DNA of 64,000 nucleotides from Adineta vaga. Its lineage: Eukaryota; Rotifera. Position numbers and translations under genes: made by a program. The DNA lies in contig CP075494.1 of NCBI GenBank assembly GCA_021613535.1, positions 7,192,001 to 7,256,000 of the forward strand, in the 5' to 3' direction. The notes beneath the pieces were generated by a model. It searched no databases. It was not told the origin of the DNA and was given only the letters and a program-made list of their open reading frames with translations. Position 1 is the first letter of the stretch. Each line of letters opens with the position of its first letter. Positions 13,747 to 27,950 of the stretch are shown here, one piece after another.

Positions 13747-15515
13747 TTACAATCGCGTACGTAAACCCCAAATTGATGTACGGTGAGTGCCTGTTGTTGG
13801 TCGAGCAATATTCGAAAAAAGAAACTTATTCAAATGAATTCGTGTACTGCATTCATGTAATAATTGTTGTAATGGTCCTGGAGCTAAAGTTCCAAAAATA
13901 TCCAATGTCGAAAATGTTGGTATTAGTTTTAATGTACTAAACAAACAAAAGAAAGTAGATGAATAAAATTTGAATAGACAGAACAAATTTACATTAGTCC
14001 TGTTGCTGTTAAAAGATAACAACGTGATGCTGATAAATGTGTAAGTAAACGAGAATGTAGACGAAGTGATATAATAGATTGATCAGTTATTAAAAGTGAA
14101 TCACTAATATCGAGAACACGTAAACGAAGAGCACGACGAGCGAGTGATTGTATGTCTAAAATCAGATCAAATGAAAAACTAAACTTCTTAAATATTTTAT
14201 TCTCTTTCAATCGATATTAAATGAAGCAGATAACAACCCTTCTAGACTAAACCAGCTGATCAAGGGTGAAGTTAAATGAAACTTTGAGTTATAAGGAAAA
14301 TTTCTTCTTACGATCATCAGTTAAATTATGTCGTTGTCCACTCATATTCAATTGTTCAATACATCGTGGTATTGTTTCACATAGATGTTGAGTAGTTTCG
14401 ACAGTTAAATTCGTCCAAGCAATATTTAAACAACGTAATCTATGAAAATTTTTATTAAAATGACATACAATCAATAAATGAGTACTTAGTTTAACATACA
14501 ATGTAAGTTTACTGGTTATTAATTGAATACATTTCAAGGTTAAACCAGTACACATGGCGAGATTAAGTGTTTCAAGTTGTTCATTCAAAACAACTTTTCT
14601 ATAGAAGAAAATCAAATTAGTTTTTCGTAGAATAAAAAGAGAAATATTTACTCAATAGTTTCATAATTCAATCGTAATGATTCTAAACTAAGTTTAGACA
14701 ATGAACGACATGAAGTGAGTAAATTGAGAAGAACTTCATTGGACATATTTGTTAACGATAAATCAAGATGACGTAAACTTAAAGAAAGAATGAAATAGTT
14801 TGCTTTGTTAAAAGATATTTCATACTTACACAGATGATTCAATAGAAATTAAATTCGAATTACTAACCTAAAATAATCAAATAAGATGAGATTATTGTAA
14901 GTCAAATCTTACTGTTGTTTGATACATTTTAAGTGTTGTTGTTCCACGTTGTAGAAGACAATTTAATTGTTGATAATCAACACGTTTATAAGACATATCA
15001 ATACGACGCCATAGAGTAGGATGATATCTGCAATAATTAATCAGATGATTTCTGTAAATCAAATAATATCAAATATTTACCCGACTGCTCGATATCGTCG
15101 ACAAGTTTGACTAAAAGCAACGAGTGAAGCTTTATTTAAATAACTTAAAATTAATAGGATAATTTCATCCGGTATTTGAAATAAATCTATTTGAGCTAAT
15201 TCAAAAAATGACAAGAAAAGAGTTGATGTATTTTTAAAAGAATTAATCAATCATACATTTAATTTTTGACTTTGTTTTAGACGAAGAAGAAGACGAAAAA
15301 GGAAGTGTATTTGAAACGTCATCAGGCCAACGAGATAGAAGATCAATTTTTGATTTATTTTTTCCTCCTTTTGATTTATGAATCTTTTTTCCATTTAATA
15401 ATGGATTTTCATAATCAATTTCACTTTGTGCAATGATACTATATTTCTAAAGAGAAATCAAGATTTTTTCAGATGTAAATTTTAATACCATACGTACTCG
15501 TTTAGTAGTAGCCAT
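13747..15515 (-). CDS. SKP2-like F-box/leucine-rich-repeat protein, copy B
   Basis: Ten exons (15515-15498, 15446-15257, 15186-15081, 15027-14913, 14867-14830, 14777-14652, 14598-14500, 14439-14312, 14155-13993, 13936-13747) join to 390 residues, close to human SKP2 in length. A basic Ser-rich N-terminus precedes an F-box (LFQIPDEIILLILSYL then CRRYR), TLWRRIDMS, and leucine-rich repeats (LDLSLTNMS, LNLAMCTGL, LNIAWTNLT, LDISDSLLI). The end is IARPTTGTHRTSIWGLRTR. Exon boundaries correspond to copy A, so the two arose by tandem duplication, but sequence divergence is considerable. The start is 388 bp from the start of the divergent plus-strand gene. Confidence 0.9.
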
Positions 15516-15903
15516 TCTTTTCAAAGAAGCACAAAAAAACAATAGAGTTCAGTGAATGATCTTGAAGTACGGCATCTACCGGCAATGATTATTATTTGTC
15601 CGGTAAATGACCATTGCTTTCTTGAATTTGACAGACATCTTATATCTTATCGTTAAAAAAATGATCATTCCTCGATAATTATTAATCGAATGAGAAATGT
15701 TAACGTATAAATTGTTTGTTCTAATAAACGAAGATTACACGATTTATTTTAAAAACTGTCCTTATCGTTTGTACAGGAGATGATAGATAATCCATGTTTA
15801 AATACAATTTCTCATTCATATGAAATAACATGGAATTGAACAATTATTATACGAATATATTCTATTTTAGAGTAAATGTTCATGTGATATTAATCATTGT
15901 CCG
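15516..15903. promoter_or_regulatory. Short divergent intergenic region
   Basis: This 388-bp AT-rich spacer separates two divergently transcribed genes (SKP2-like copy B and the unknown plus-strand gene), so it probably carries both promoters. No specific element was recognised. Confidence 0.5.
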
Positions 15904-18833
15904 ATGGACTTGCCATGTTATACAAGTAATCTTTGAAAAATCAGTCTTTGATTTCTTCATAGTTTACGTTTTTTCTAGTTGATAGTTGTCTATTATCGAA
16001 TTTATGTTGGAATACAGAACGAGTATCTTATCATTTTCAACGTCGATCTCAAAATAATTCTTTTCGAACAAGTTTCGATTTTAAATCTTTTCTTCCAGTA
16101 CAATTGTCAGGAAATGTTAAAATTTCTCCATCATCATTAGAGTTCTATCCAATGACATTAAACATACTTGATCATGATGAGCAAAATGTCACATCTGCTG
16201 AAGAATCAGAAAATGAAATAGAATCGATATTATCACCGAAATTAGATCTCAATACTAATGATGAGTTTCTTATGAAACTTGCTGAATGGGATCCGAATAA
16301 TTATCAATCAAGAAGTGAAATAAATGATGATGATGGTGATGATGATGATGTAGATGATGATAATCATGAAAAAAAAGAAATCAAAGAAAGGATTCAAACT
16401 GATTTGATGAATTTATCCGAAACAGGTAGGAACGCTTTCAAAGAATAGCCTAGAATGAAAGTATAAAGAGCAAATTTTTGGTTTTTTTCATAGAAATACC
16501 AACAGCTGACGTTGACGACTTGTTCGTAATATATAGTCATTATCCCGTAAAAAGTGAACCTGTGATATACGCGGATACTTATATTGCTCTTCCACAATTA
16601 GATGGTCAAAATGATTTTTTGTTCAATTATGATTCTGTCAAAACTCAACGAGATAATCGAAATGCAAAACTAAATAAAGCTCTATCAAACAATAATATGA
16701 CAAAGAGCGATTCGTTAAAACAATCAGATATCTCTTCAAATAATATGAATACATCTCGTTATCCTGATGAAACAGTAAAACGATCACGGAAAAAGAAATC
16801 GGGTAAAGATATTAACCAATTCTCAAAAATCAAATACAGAATTTTGATTTATTTAGAATCTGTATGTACGCAACAGTCTTCTTCATTAAAATCAAATAAT
16901 TCTACACGTAAACTTCGAACATTGAGCGAACGTAAAATCAATACACTTCAGAATTACAATTTTACGGTTATGGAACAAAAGGTGACAACAGCAAATACCA
17001 CAAGTACATCCATAGTAATGAATAATTAACATCTTTGATATATCTAGAAATCTAGTTTATTCTCTACAGTCGCTAGATTCATCTGCTCAGACATCATTTG
17101 ATGAAATTAATCAACCATCATGTACAAAAAACCTTTCATCAAGCAAACGAAAACAACGAATGCCTCCGCTTCATAACGGAAAAACTATTCAAGATTATTT
17201 TAAAGTAACTAATCATCCCACTACTCAAGATACAATCAAACATTCTTCAAATGTTGAACGACAAGTACGACCAGAAAATTATTTTGATGGATGTATTTCC
17301 ATCGATGATGATGATGATGATGATGATATCGATATGGTTGACACACAAGAAATAGCATCAGAAAAGTAAATACTGAATGATTGATTTAAACTGTTGATAT
17401 TCATATATTCCTTTAGTTATTCAATTTCAACCGATATTCATACACGTGAAAAACTACTCGATCATTCAGTTCATTCATCTTCAATGCGCATGAAATGGTT
17501 ACGAAATCTAGAATTACTTTTACTCGAACATACATCTTTATGTTATCAGAAAAATATTTGTCCATCAAACGAATTCTATGATATTAATCCATCATTTATT
17601 TCAATAATAATCCTCAATTTTCTCAATATGTTTATTATAAGAGATTCTGATTATAGTGAAGACGAATTTTCTTTTCTTCAATTTAGTCTTACATCACATT
17701 TACGTTATTTATTACTCGATTTACCCACGTGCAATCATACCAATGAAATGAATTGTACTAAATGTCATGAATATTCTTTAATTCTACAAGAATTATTTGA
17801 TTTATTATTTGATTTAATTGAATATGATCTATGTGGAATAATGAATAAGAAAAAATATCGTTCGAAATTAATTGAAGAAGATTATTTCAATGAATTTATT
17901 GAACAAAAAACCAATACAACGAAGAAAACAAACAGATTCTTTCGTATTAAATTAGTTATTTATTTTATTGAATTAATTGAACTTCATCGAAGAAAATGTT
18001 CGTATAGAAATCAATTCGTTTTCCATCAGAATGAAGATAAAATCTTTCAATGGATTGAAGATTCTATTCGACAAATTGTTTATCAAGATAAACTTTGTTT
18101 TAATTTAACTCATAGGAAATTTTCCATTGTTTTCAATGTCATCGAATTATGCGTATTATTTTCTAATGAACGAATACATCGAATCAGACAAGTAGTTGTT
18201 TGTAGAAAAAAGTCTTTTGAAGAATTCTTTCTTTTTTTTGTTCAGATGGCTGTATTTTTAGCGAAGTTATGTGAAGAAAACCCAACATGTGTCAGTACAT
18301 TTTTATTCGATGAAAATTTATTGATTGATATTCGTTTATTATTAATAAATGAGTTCATTCGGTATAAATACAACAAGAAATTAATCTCAGTAGATGATAT
18401 TAACGAATTCTTTCATTGTGTTCAAGTAAGAAAATCTTCTTTTAATTTTACAATAATTTCTTTTTTTTTCTTTTGTAGAATGTAAGTATCAACGGTTTTG
18501 AGAGATAACGGAACTTTGAATGAGTATTTTAGCAAATTGATGATGAATCATTACTACTAATGAGAAGTTTATTCTCTACATTTGCTGATCTAATGATCGG
18601 TATGTTTAATAAACAATAGAAATCATCGTATTTCTTATTCTTTTGTAGAAATCAAAGATTTAAATCTGCCAATCTCGGTGCATTTCGAACAAATTACATC
18701 GATATTACGCAATCAACTCGATGTAATTTATTTCCAATTAACAAATCTTGCTCAAGAAACCAATGATAATAAACAAATTCAACGTAGTAAAATATTTTTT
18801 CGGTTACTCCACTTCAAATGGAAACAGTTATAA
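15904..18833 (+). CDS. Unidentified nuclear-type protein with acidic runs and all-helical C-terminal half
   Basis: Exons 15904-15925, 15979-16425, 16494-16981, 17070-17365, 17417-18191, 18246-18425, 18533-18599 and 18649-18833 join to 819 residues. A 3-nt microexon at 18479-18481 would add one Asn. The N-terminal half is polar, with Asp-rich runs, a basic KRSRKKKSG patch and a GKTIQDYFKVT segment that resembles short peptide motifs in DNA-replication and repair factors. The C-terminal half is Leu/Ile/Phe-rich and probably all alpha-helical. Disordered acidic N-terminus plus helical C-terminus reminded me of the SLF2/FAM178 (CANIN domain) proteins that recruit SMC5/6, but I cannot show this. 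The 16981 donor (GTGACA) is weak and that junction may differ. Confidence 0.7.
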
Positions 18834-19035
18834 TGTTTTATATTGTCAGATAGTTTCTTTTACGTATTCCGTTCCGGTGTCTTTTCTTTCTTTTCATATG
18901 AATGTACATAATACAGTTGATTAGATTGGTAAAACAAACGAAACCTTACGATATTCAGGAATTCTATTTTCTAATCATTTAATTTGTTTCATGTGGTAGC
19001 ATATTTTGTAGATATTTTCATTGCTCTAACCGTTG

Positions 19036-20104
19036 ATGTCAACAGTAATCATGATGACGTCTCAATTTAAAACCTTAGTCATTCTTGACCTTGAAACAAC
19101 TGGTTTAGTTTATGATGAACCAAAAATAACCGAATTAGCTATGATTGCTATTCCACTGTACGTTCATTTTCGATTCCTTTACTTTCATTTACACAAACGA
19201 CTTTTGTTTAGATCAACATTAGATCAGATGAGTTCCAATGAAGAATTACCTCGTGTTTTAGTAAATTTAATTGAAATATCATCTATTATTAATCCATTTT
19301 GTTTTATTAGAATAAATTTGTTAAATTTTTCAATCCAAGAAAAACAATTCATTCCAAAGCATCAGAAGTATCTGGTAACTATTTCAATAAAACTGTTTGA
19401 CTCTCAGTAAAGATTATTCTTTTAGAACTAGATAATGACATGTTAAATAACTATGCTCCTTTCAATCATGCAACTATCGTTGGAATGGAACATTTTCTAA
19501 GTAGCTTTCCAAAACCATTATGTTTTGTTGGTGAGAGATTTTGACAGTTTCAATAAATATTTGATTAGTTCGTAACATGTTTTCTTTAGCTCATAACGGT
19601 AATGTATTTGATTTTCCAATTCTATTCAAAGAAATTCAATCTACACTTTCTTCTAATCAAATCAGCTATTCATCATTAACAGAAATTGCATGTGTTGATT
19701 CACTTAATTTCTTTCGAGAAATTTATAAATTACTCAATGAAACAGAGAATATTGAAACTACACCATCGATTGATTTATCTCCATCGACAATCTCCACATA
19801 TCGTCGTGGATATGTTGAAATTCCCATCAAATCTGAATCTATACAACAAAAATTATCCATGAAACTTGTACAAATCTATGAACGTGAATTTAATCAATCA
19901 CCGCATTTCCAGGCTCATCGAGCTGAAGATGATTGTTTAATGCTCTTAGCTATTTTAAAACGTTATCTTCCTGATTGGCTTGAATGGATGGATCATCACT
20001 ATCAATCATTAAGTTCCTTTGCTTCTTTACCAAGAATTCCTCGAACACCAAAAATATTTTCGCCGAAAAATACTGTCAACATCAAACGGCCGTTAAAGTT
20101 TTAA
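19036..20104 (+). CDS. TREX-type 3'-5' DNA exonuclease
   Basis: Five exons (19036-19157, 19212-19260, 19311-19374, 19426-19530, 19590-20104) join to 284 residues. The DEDDh exonuclease motifs are intact: ExoI LDLETTGL near residue 18, the IHSKASEVSG segment typical of TREX1/TREX2, ExoII AHNGNVFDFPIL near residue 114, and ExoIII HRAEDD near residue 239, supplying the catalytic His and Asp. The family degrades single-stranded and nicked DNA 3' ends in repair and in clearing cytosolic DNA. No C-terminal membrane anchor is seen, so it is closer to TREX2 in layout. An insert of about 50 polar residues sits between ExoII and ExoIII. An acceptor 24 nt before the ATG has no obvious donor. Confidence 0.9.
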
Positions 20105-22221
<2,117 letters not shown>

Positions 22222-22344
22222 ATCCTGCCTTTTTTTGTCATAAAATTGAGTTTTAGCCATTCTCGTGTTTCTTCTATGTATCAAAGAATGAATATAATAA
22301 ATTTGCTTAAACTAACTTATCTTTCTAGAAATTGATTGTAAAAT

Positions 22345-23796
22345 ATGAATTTCGAAAGAAAAAATCAATTGGCTATTCAACATTTTGTTGAATACATTCA
22401 GATCAAAACCGTACAACCACAACCAGATTATAACGGAGCATTTGAATTTCTTAAAAATTATGCAAAAGAACTCAATCTAGAATATACAATCATTGGAATC
22501 GATGATGATCGACAGGCAGCCGTGTTAACTGTAGGTGATCTTGGTAATCTCCTTACTAATGTATATTTCTATCTGTATATGAATTAGTGGCCATCTTCAT
22601 CTAATACCAAATCAATTTTACTCAATTCGCATATTGATGTTGTACCAGTATTTGAAGAATGTTGGATGGTGCCACCGTTTTCAGGTGAAATTCTAGATGA
22701 GAAAATCTATGGACGAGGAACACAAGATATGAAATGGTAACCAAATTTCAAAGCAATTATTCTTTTTTAGAGGATATATATGTAGATTGATAACTTTTCT
22801 TTGAACGATGAGGAATCCAGAGAGTACCTTTTAAATAATATTTCAGTGTTGGTATACAATATCTCGAAGCGATTCGACGCTTAAAACATGCTAATTATGA
22901 ACCAAAACGAACAATTCATTGTTTGTTTGTTCCTGACGAAGAAATAGGTGGTGCACGAGGCATGAAAAGTTTGGTAAAACTAGATCAATTTCAAGCATTG
23001 AACATAGGCTTTGCTCTTGATGAAGGTATAAAGAAAACGAAAGCAAAAGGAAACAATCATCTTTTGTTTTTATTTTCGATTAGGTTTAGCAAGTGAAACT
23101 GATGTTTTTCAAGTTTATTATGGCAATCGATCTGGTCTTTGGATAGATTTTCTTCTGAAAGGTAATACAGGTCATGGATCACGCCTGATCGAAAATACTG
23201 CTGCTGAAAAAGCTCAATTTATAATCAATGAAATGTTATCCTATCGTAATCGAGAACAACAACGATTAGAACAAAATCAAACGAGTGATAAACCACTACA
23301 ATTAGGAGATATCATTACCATTAATTTAACGAAAATGTCCGGTGGTGTTCAAGTTAATGTTGTACCTGATCAATATACATTAACTTTTGATTGTCGCATT
23401 AGACCAGATGGTTATGATGAATTCAAAGAATTCTTAGCTGATTTAATACGACGAACACCGAAAGAAAATGAAGATGAAGTTCAACTTAGTTATTCGGCAG
23501 ATGATGGACCAGTTATACTAACAAATATCAATGAATCATCATGGTGGCTTACAAGTTTGAAACGTACATTTGAAGAAATGAATTGTAAAACAAATTGGAC
23601 AGTGTTTCCCGCTGGAACTGACAGTCGATTTTTACGGTATCTTGACTATCCAGCTATTGGCTTTTCGCCAATTATCAACACACCCGTACTACTACATGAT
23701 CATAATGAATATTTACCAAGAGAAGTTTTTCTTCATGGTATCGATATTTACGTTAAATTGATTGAAAATTTGACAAACGACAAATCATTCAGCTGA
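22345..23796 (+). CDS. ACY1: Aminoacylase-1 (N-acyl-L-amino-acid amidohydrolase)
   Basis: Four exons (22345-22530, 22588-22736, 22847-23025, 23084-23796) join to 408 residues, matching the 408 of human ACY1. It is an M20 zinc metallopeptidase that removes acyl groups from N-acylated amino acids in the cytosol. Zinc and catalytic positions are in place: NSHIDVVP (His, Asp), GRGTQDMK (bridging Asp), VPDEEIGG (catalytic and zinc Glu), ALDEG (Asp), and the late [10 protein letters not shown] His. The dimerisation region TAAEKAQF and the VNLTK-type strand precede it. An acceptor CTTTCTAG ends 16 nt before the ATG and only about 107 nt after the NAMPT stop. Confidence 0.96.
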
Positions 23797-24639
23797 GATA
23801 ATAATTCAAACTCAACCGATGTTGATTTTCACATGTGATTTTAACGAGAAATTGATAGAATCAACTATCAAATCTGCTACACTAAATTTTATTCCTGAAT
23901 AAAAATGAGATGATTATCAAACTAATCTAAATATATATATATATATATATCTATATATTTCTCATCTCATTGTTCATTCAGACATTCTTCATAGCATCTC
24001 AGCCAATGTAATCAGCAGTAAAATGCATTAAACTGACTAAAATCTTTTCTTCTCTTTCACCGATTCTTGCATGATATACATAACTTTTAGTTGAAAATTC
24101 TTAACGTTTTTTAATAGAATATTAATAATAGTTTCATTGTATAAAAAGTTAAAAGAATATTGTTTCCTTTTTTTTTATAATGATGCATTTCATGAGTGAA
24201 GAATTTGAATCCAAACCAGTCAACTGGTTAACATAATATAATAAATATTTTATGTGTGTAACAAAAAAAACAATTAGAAGTCATTATTCGATATTTGTCA
24301 GTGAATCGAATAAATAATGTTAAATATACACATTGTACTGAACACACATAGAATATGCGAAACTAGGGGAGAAAGAGAGAGAGAAACGAAAGAAGAAGAA
24401 GAAGAAGAGCAAAGCAAAGGCACTATATAAAAGAACAAAATAATTGGACAAAAGCTCGAGTCAATAGTTTGTATAAAACATTGACACATGGTAAGAAAGG
24501 TAAAGAAACGAAAACCAAGAGTATTCTTTCTTTTTTGAGATCAATCGATAACCTAATTATTGTTCTGTATGTAAAATGGAAAGAAAAAAAGATCTAGTAT
24601 CAGAAATGGATGTATCTGAAAAGCATATAAGCTTGCAAA
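23797..24639. other. Convergent intergenic region with AT microsatellite
   Basis: This spacer lies between converging ACY1 and SPTLC2-like genes. It holds a short (AT)n run at about 23932-23958, an AATAAA near 23899 that may end ACY1, and a GA-rich run near 24370-24410. No gene is supported; the minus-strand frame at 24298-24489 is low-complexity. Confidence 0.55.
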
Positions 24640-27039
24640 TTATAAATCTTTTAATCGTCGATGTTTGTGTCGTGATGAATAACGTAAACCTATGTCTGTA
24701 CCCACTTCATCTATTGCTGCTAATGCCTATAAAAAAATTCGACAGAACGATATGAAGAAGAAGAAGAGAACTTATACATACAACATCAAGCATTTGTCGT
24801 GTATGAGCAGCAGATAAACAAAATCGAACACGAGCTTCCAATAGTTTTGTTGCTGGAAATCCAACAGTAACAACAGCAATACCACGACGTAACATTTCAC
24901 GATTGAAATGTGTTACACGTGCAGGTAAATAAAGTAACACAGGAACCACCGGAGAACTCTTATTCCCATAAACAATAAAACCCATATCTACTAACTTTCG
25001 TCGAAAATAACGTGCATTATCAGCTAATTGACAAATACGTTTTTTGCCTAGAAATATCAATAAATACATTCATTGATTGTTTTCATATCAAATTTACCTT
25101 CTGGACCATTAAGAATACGAAGAGAAGAAATAATTTGTTGTACAATAGGTGCTGACATACTCGATGCATAGATATTTGCATGAGAATGAATACGAATATG
25201 ATCAATAAGCGACTACGCAAAAAAGAATGAAACAGAATATTCAATCAAGCTTCTTTGAACAAATGAAAAATGATGTAGTCTACATTACATTCTTTATTCC
25301 AGATCATTAATCATATCTTACTTTTTTTCCTGCAATATAACCACCTGCTGATCCAAAACTTTTTGTAAATGTACCCATTAAGATATCCACATCATTAACA
25401 TTTGCATTAAAATAATCGATAATACCCCGACCATTTTTACCCGTAGCACCAATTGAATGTGCTTCATCCATATACAAATAAGCTTTATATTTCTTTTTGA
25501 GTTCAATCATTTGCGGTAAACGACAAATTGATCCTTCCATACTGAACAAAGAATTTTATTGCATATGAACATGATTTTTGCTGAAATTTTACAAACCTAT
25601 ATACACCTTCGACAACAATAATAATTTTTTTCCATGGTCGATTCGTTCGTGGATGACCATGAACAATTGCAGAACGTAATTTTGCTTCCAAATCATTAAT
25701 ATCTATTTGGAACGGTATATTAATTCAATTAATGAAATGAAAAGAAAATCCAAATTTACCATTATGTGCAAATGTTTGACAACAAGCACCGGAAAGACGC
25801 ATACCTATTATGAGTGATACATGATTCATTTCATCACTTAAAATTAAATCGCCCTAAGGTTAGAAAAACATTGCAAAAAGAAATCAAAAAAATGTTTCTA
25901 AATAAGACATACTTTTGATGCTATTGCTGGTAGATTTAATGCATTTGTTGCAAATCCCTATGAAGATAAAATAGATTGATAAATGAAACTTTTTGTTTTG
26001 AAAAATATATTTTTACCATGCCAAACACAATACAACTTTCAACGCCAAGAAATTCTGCTACCAATTGTTCAAGTTCAAGATGATAACGTTGAGTACCTAT
26101 CAAAAGATTTCAATTTATATAAATCATTTATTTTCATTATTATCATCCATCTGTTCTATGAATATGTTTCGTGAATGATTACTCATACGAAGACAATCAA
26201 TAAGTTTTGCACTTAAACAGAAAACCTGACATCTCAATGAAGCCAGACAGAATAAAGAAAGAAAAATACGATTATTAATGCAATACTCCCGAATATTTCC
26301 TTTTAAATAAACAAACAATTATTTTACCGATTTCAGATCTTGCACTACAATTAGATATTGAATATGCCTTTAGTCCATTAATAGCATCTGTTGCACATGG
26401 GCCCGTTTGTTCTGCAAAGCCCAAATAATTATATGAACCCAAATTGATCGCACTAATTGTTTTGCCTGTATATCTTAAGAACAAGCAAAATATATGTACT
26501 GGATGATTTTTGTTTTGTTTTGAAAAGACATACCTGTATGTCCAATTATAATCATCAGAAACTCGTTCCGTTAATTCAAACTGTGAACCAGGTACACTAG
26601 CAATAGGACGGTTAAAAATGTCACGAACACGTGTATACATATTTCGTGTATAAAAAGATTCATAACTTTGATAGAGTGGAACGAACCCCTGGAAAATAAT
26701 TAATGAAAATTTCTCAATTAAACAATCATTTCAGTTAACATACCAATAAAGCATTAGGATCAACAGCGCCACGTTTCTTCTCAATATTTGATTGTCGTAA
26801 AAAATCTCGTAACCAGCCAAATAAACAAAGTATAGAATAACTAAGATACGTTAAAACAGCTGCATAAAGTGGTGTTTCTTCAAACTCTTCACATTGGAGA
26901 TCATCATCATTATCAGTAGGAATATTATTCGTATTTACTCCAATATCTTTGGTAATCTAAAAAACGAAAAATGTATGAAAAAAATCATGTTATTGGAAGT
27001 GTTTTATATAATTACTTTCGAAAAGATGGTACCCGTCAT
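24640..27039 (-). CDS. SPTLC2: Serine palmitoyltransferase catalytic subunit 2
   Basis: A multi-exon gene begins with a 24-nt exon (27039-27016) and next exons 26956-26744 and 26688-26534, ending at 24640. The enzyme condenses serine with palmitoyl-CoA, the first step of sphingolipid synthesis, at the ER. An N-terminal hydrophobic span ([13 protein letters not shown]) precedes the PLP-dependent domain, with [48 protein letters not shown] and the PLP-lysine segment [19 protein letters not shown]-terminal blocks [12 protein letters not shown] and RFCLSAAHT are present. The protein ends in a basic RHKHRR stretch. The intron at about 26099-26321 contains a segment vaguely resembling another exon of the gene. 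It diverges from NOL6 over 0.9 kb. Confidence 0.95.
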
Positions 27040-27950
27040 TTGAATTTTTGATTTCCAATGCACTGAATAGCAATACTAGAATGTGAAAAAAAAGTTATTA
27101 ATTGCAATTATTGTAATGAACCAACAGCGTGCTTCTATTTCTCTTTTTTTTTGTTGAGTATGGTTGTCATCAACATTGAGTAGGAAGACAAACGAGAGAA
27201 AGGTGAGACCATTAAAAAAAGTAATGATATAATGGAGGTAGAAAAAAGAGAAAGAAAGAAGGAAAGAAAAGTTCTCTGTGTCAGATACCGGGAAATAGAA
27301 GATGAATATCTTTTTTATTCAATGAATAGTTGAGACATACATTTATTTCATTTGTGAAATCGGCAGCAGATTTAAACAAGCAAAAAATACAGATGACTCA
27401 TAAATAATGGCGAGATGTGACCATCCCAGAATCGGACCATATACGATCATCATACATTCACTGTGGAGCGAACGTGTGTACTTTTGCCCTGTCGAGATAT
27501 AGAGAGGAAGGGAGGAAGGGAGGAAGGGAGGAAGGGAGGAAGAGAGGGAGAGAGGGAGAGCGAAAAAAAATAAATTCTTCTATTCTCTTCGTTTTTCTTT
27601 CCTGTTTTATCATGATGTATTTTGTTTGGTTTTGTTCTGTTCTTTTACTTAGAAAAAAAGAAATAGATACATATGATAATAATAAAAAAAAATGAATCAT
27701 TTCAAAAGAAGGAAAGGGAAGAGAATACGAAAAAGCTGACTGATCATTTCTATTCTTTAGTCAATAGAGGTCGTTTCTTCTCAAAAGGAATCTTACACCT
27801 TAGTTATGATTTGTTCATTTGTACGCCAGTACATTCTCTTTAAATGAAAATGAAGAAAATCGCTTGCTTCGAGAGGAAAATGTACCAGGATGAATTATGT
27901 TCATTCATTTGAATAAGAAGGTTGATTTTGTATTTTCAAAGGAATTCTAG
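27040..27950. promoter_or_regulatory. Divergent intergenic region with GA-rich repeat
   Basis: This region lies between divergent SPTLC2 and NOL6 starts and so should hold both promoters. It includes a purine repeat at 27503-27560. An acceptor-like TCTAG about 38 nt before the SPTLC2 start (minus strand) and GGAATTCTAG directly abutting the NOL6 ATG suggest spliced 5' ends. Confidence 0.5.
27503..27560. repeat. (GGGAGGAA)n purine repeat
   Basis: Four to five copies of an 8-bp GGGAGGAA unit run into GAGAGGGA repeats. This is a simple, strand-asymmetric purine tract, unusual in such AT-rich DNA. Confidence 0.85.

Noticed and set aside
19158-19410. Read-through frame extending the first TREX-like exon
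   Set aside because: It translates an intron; splicing at 19157/19212 and 19260/19311 restores the conserved IHSKASEVSG segment in another frame.
23932-23958. AT palindrome as a possible terminator or hairpin
   Set aside because: It is a simple (AT)n microsatellite, expected in AT-rich intergenic DNA.
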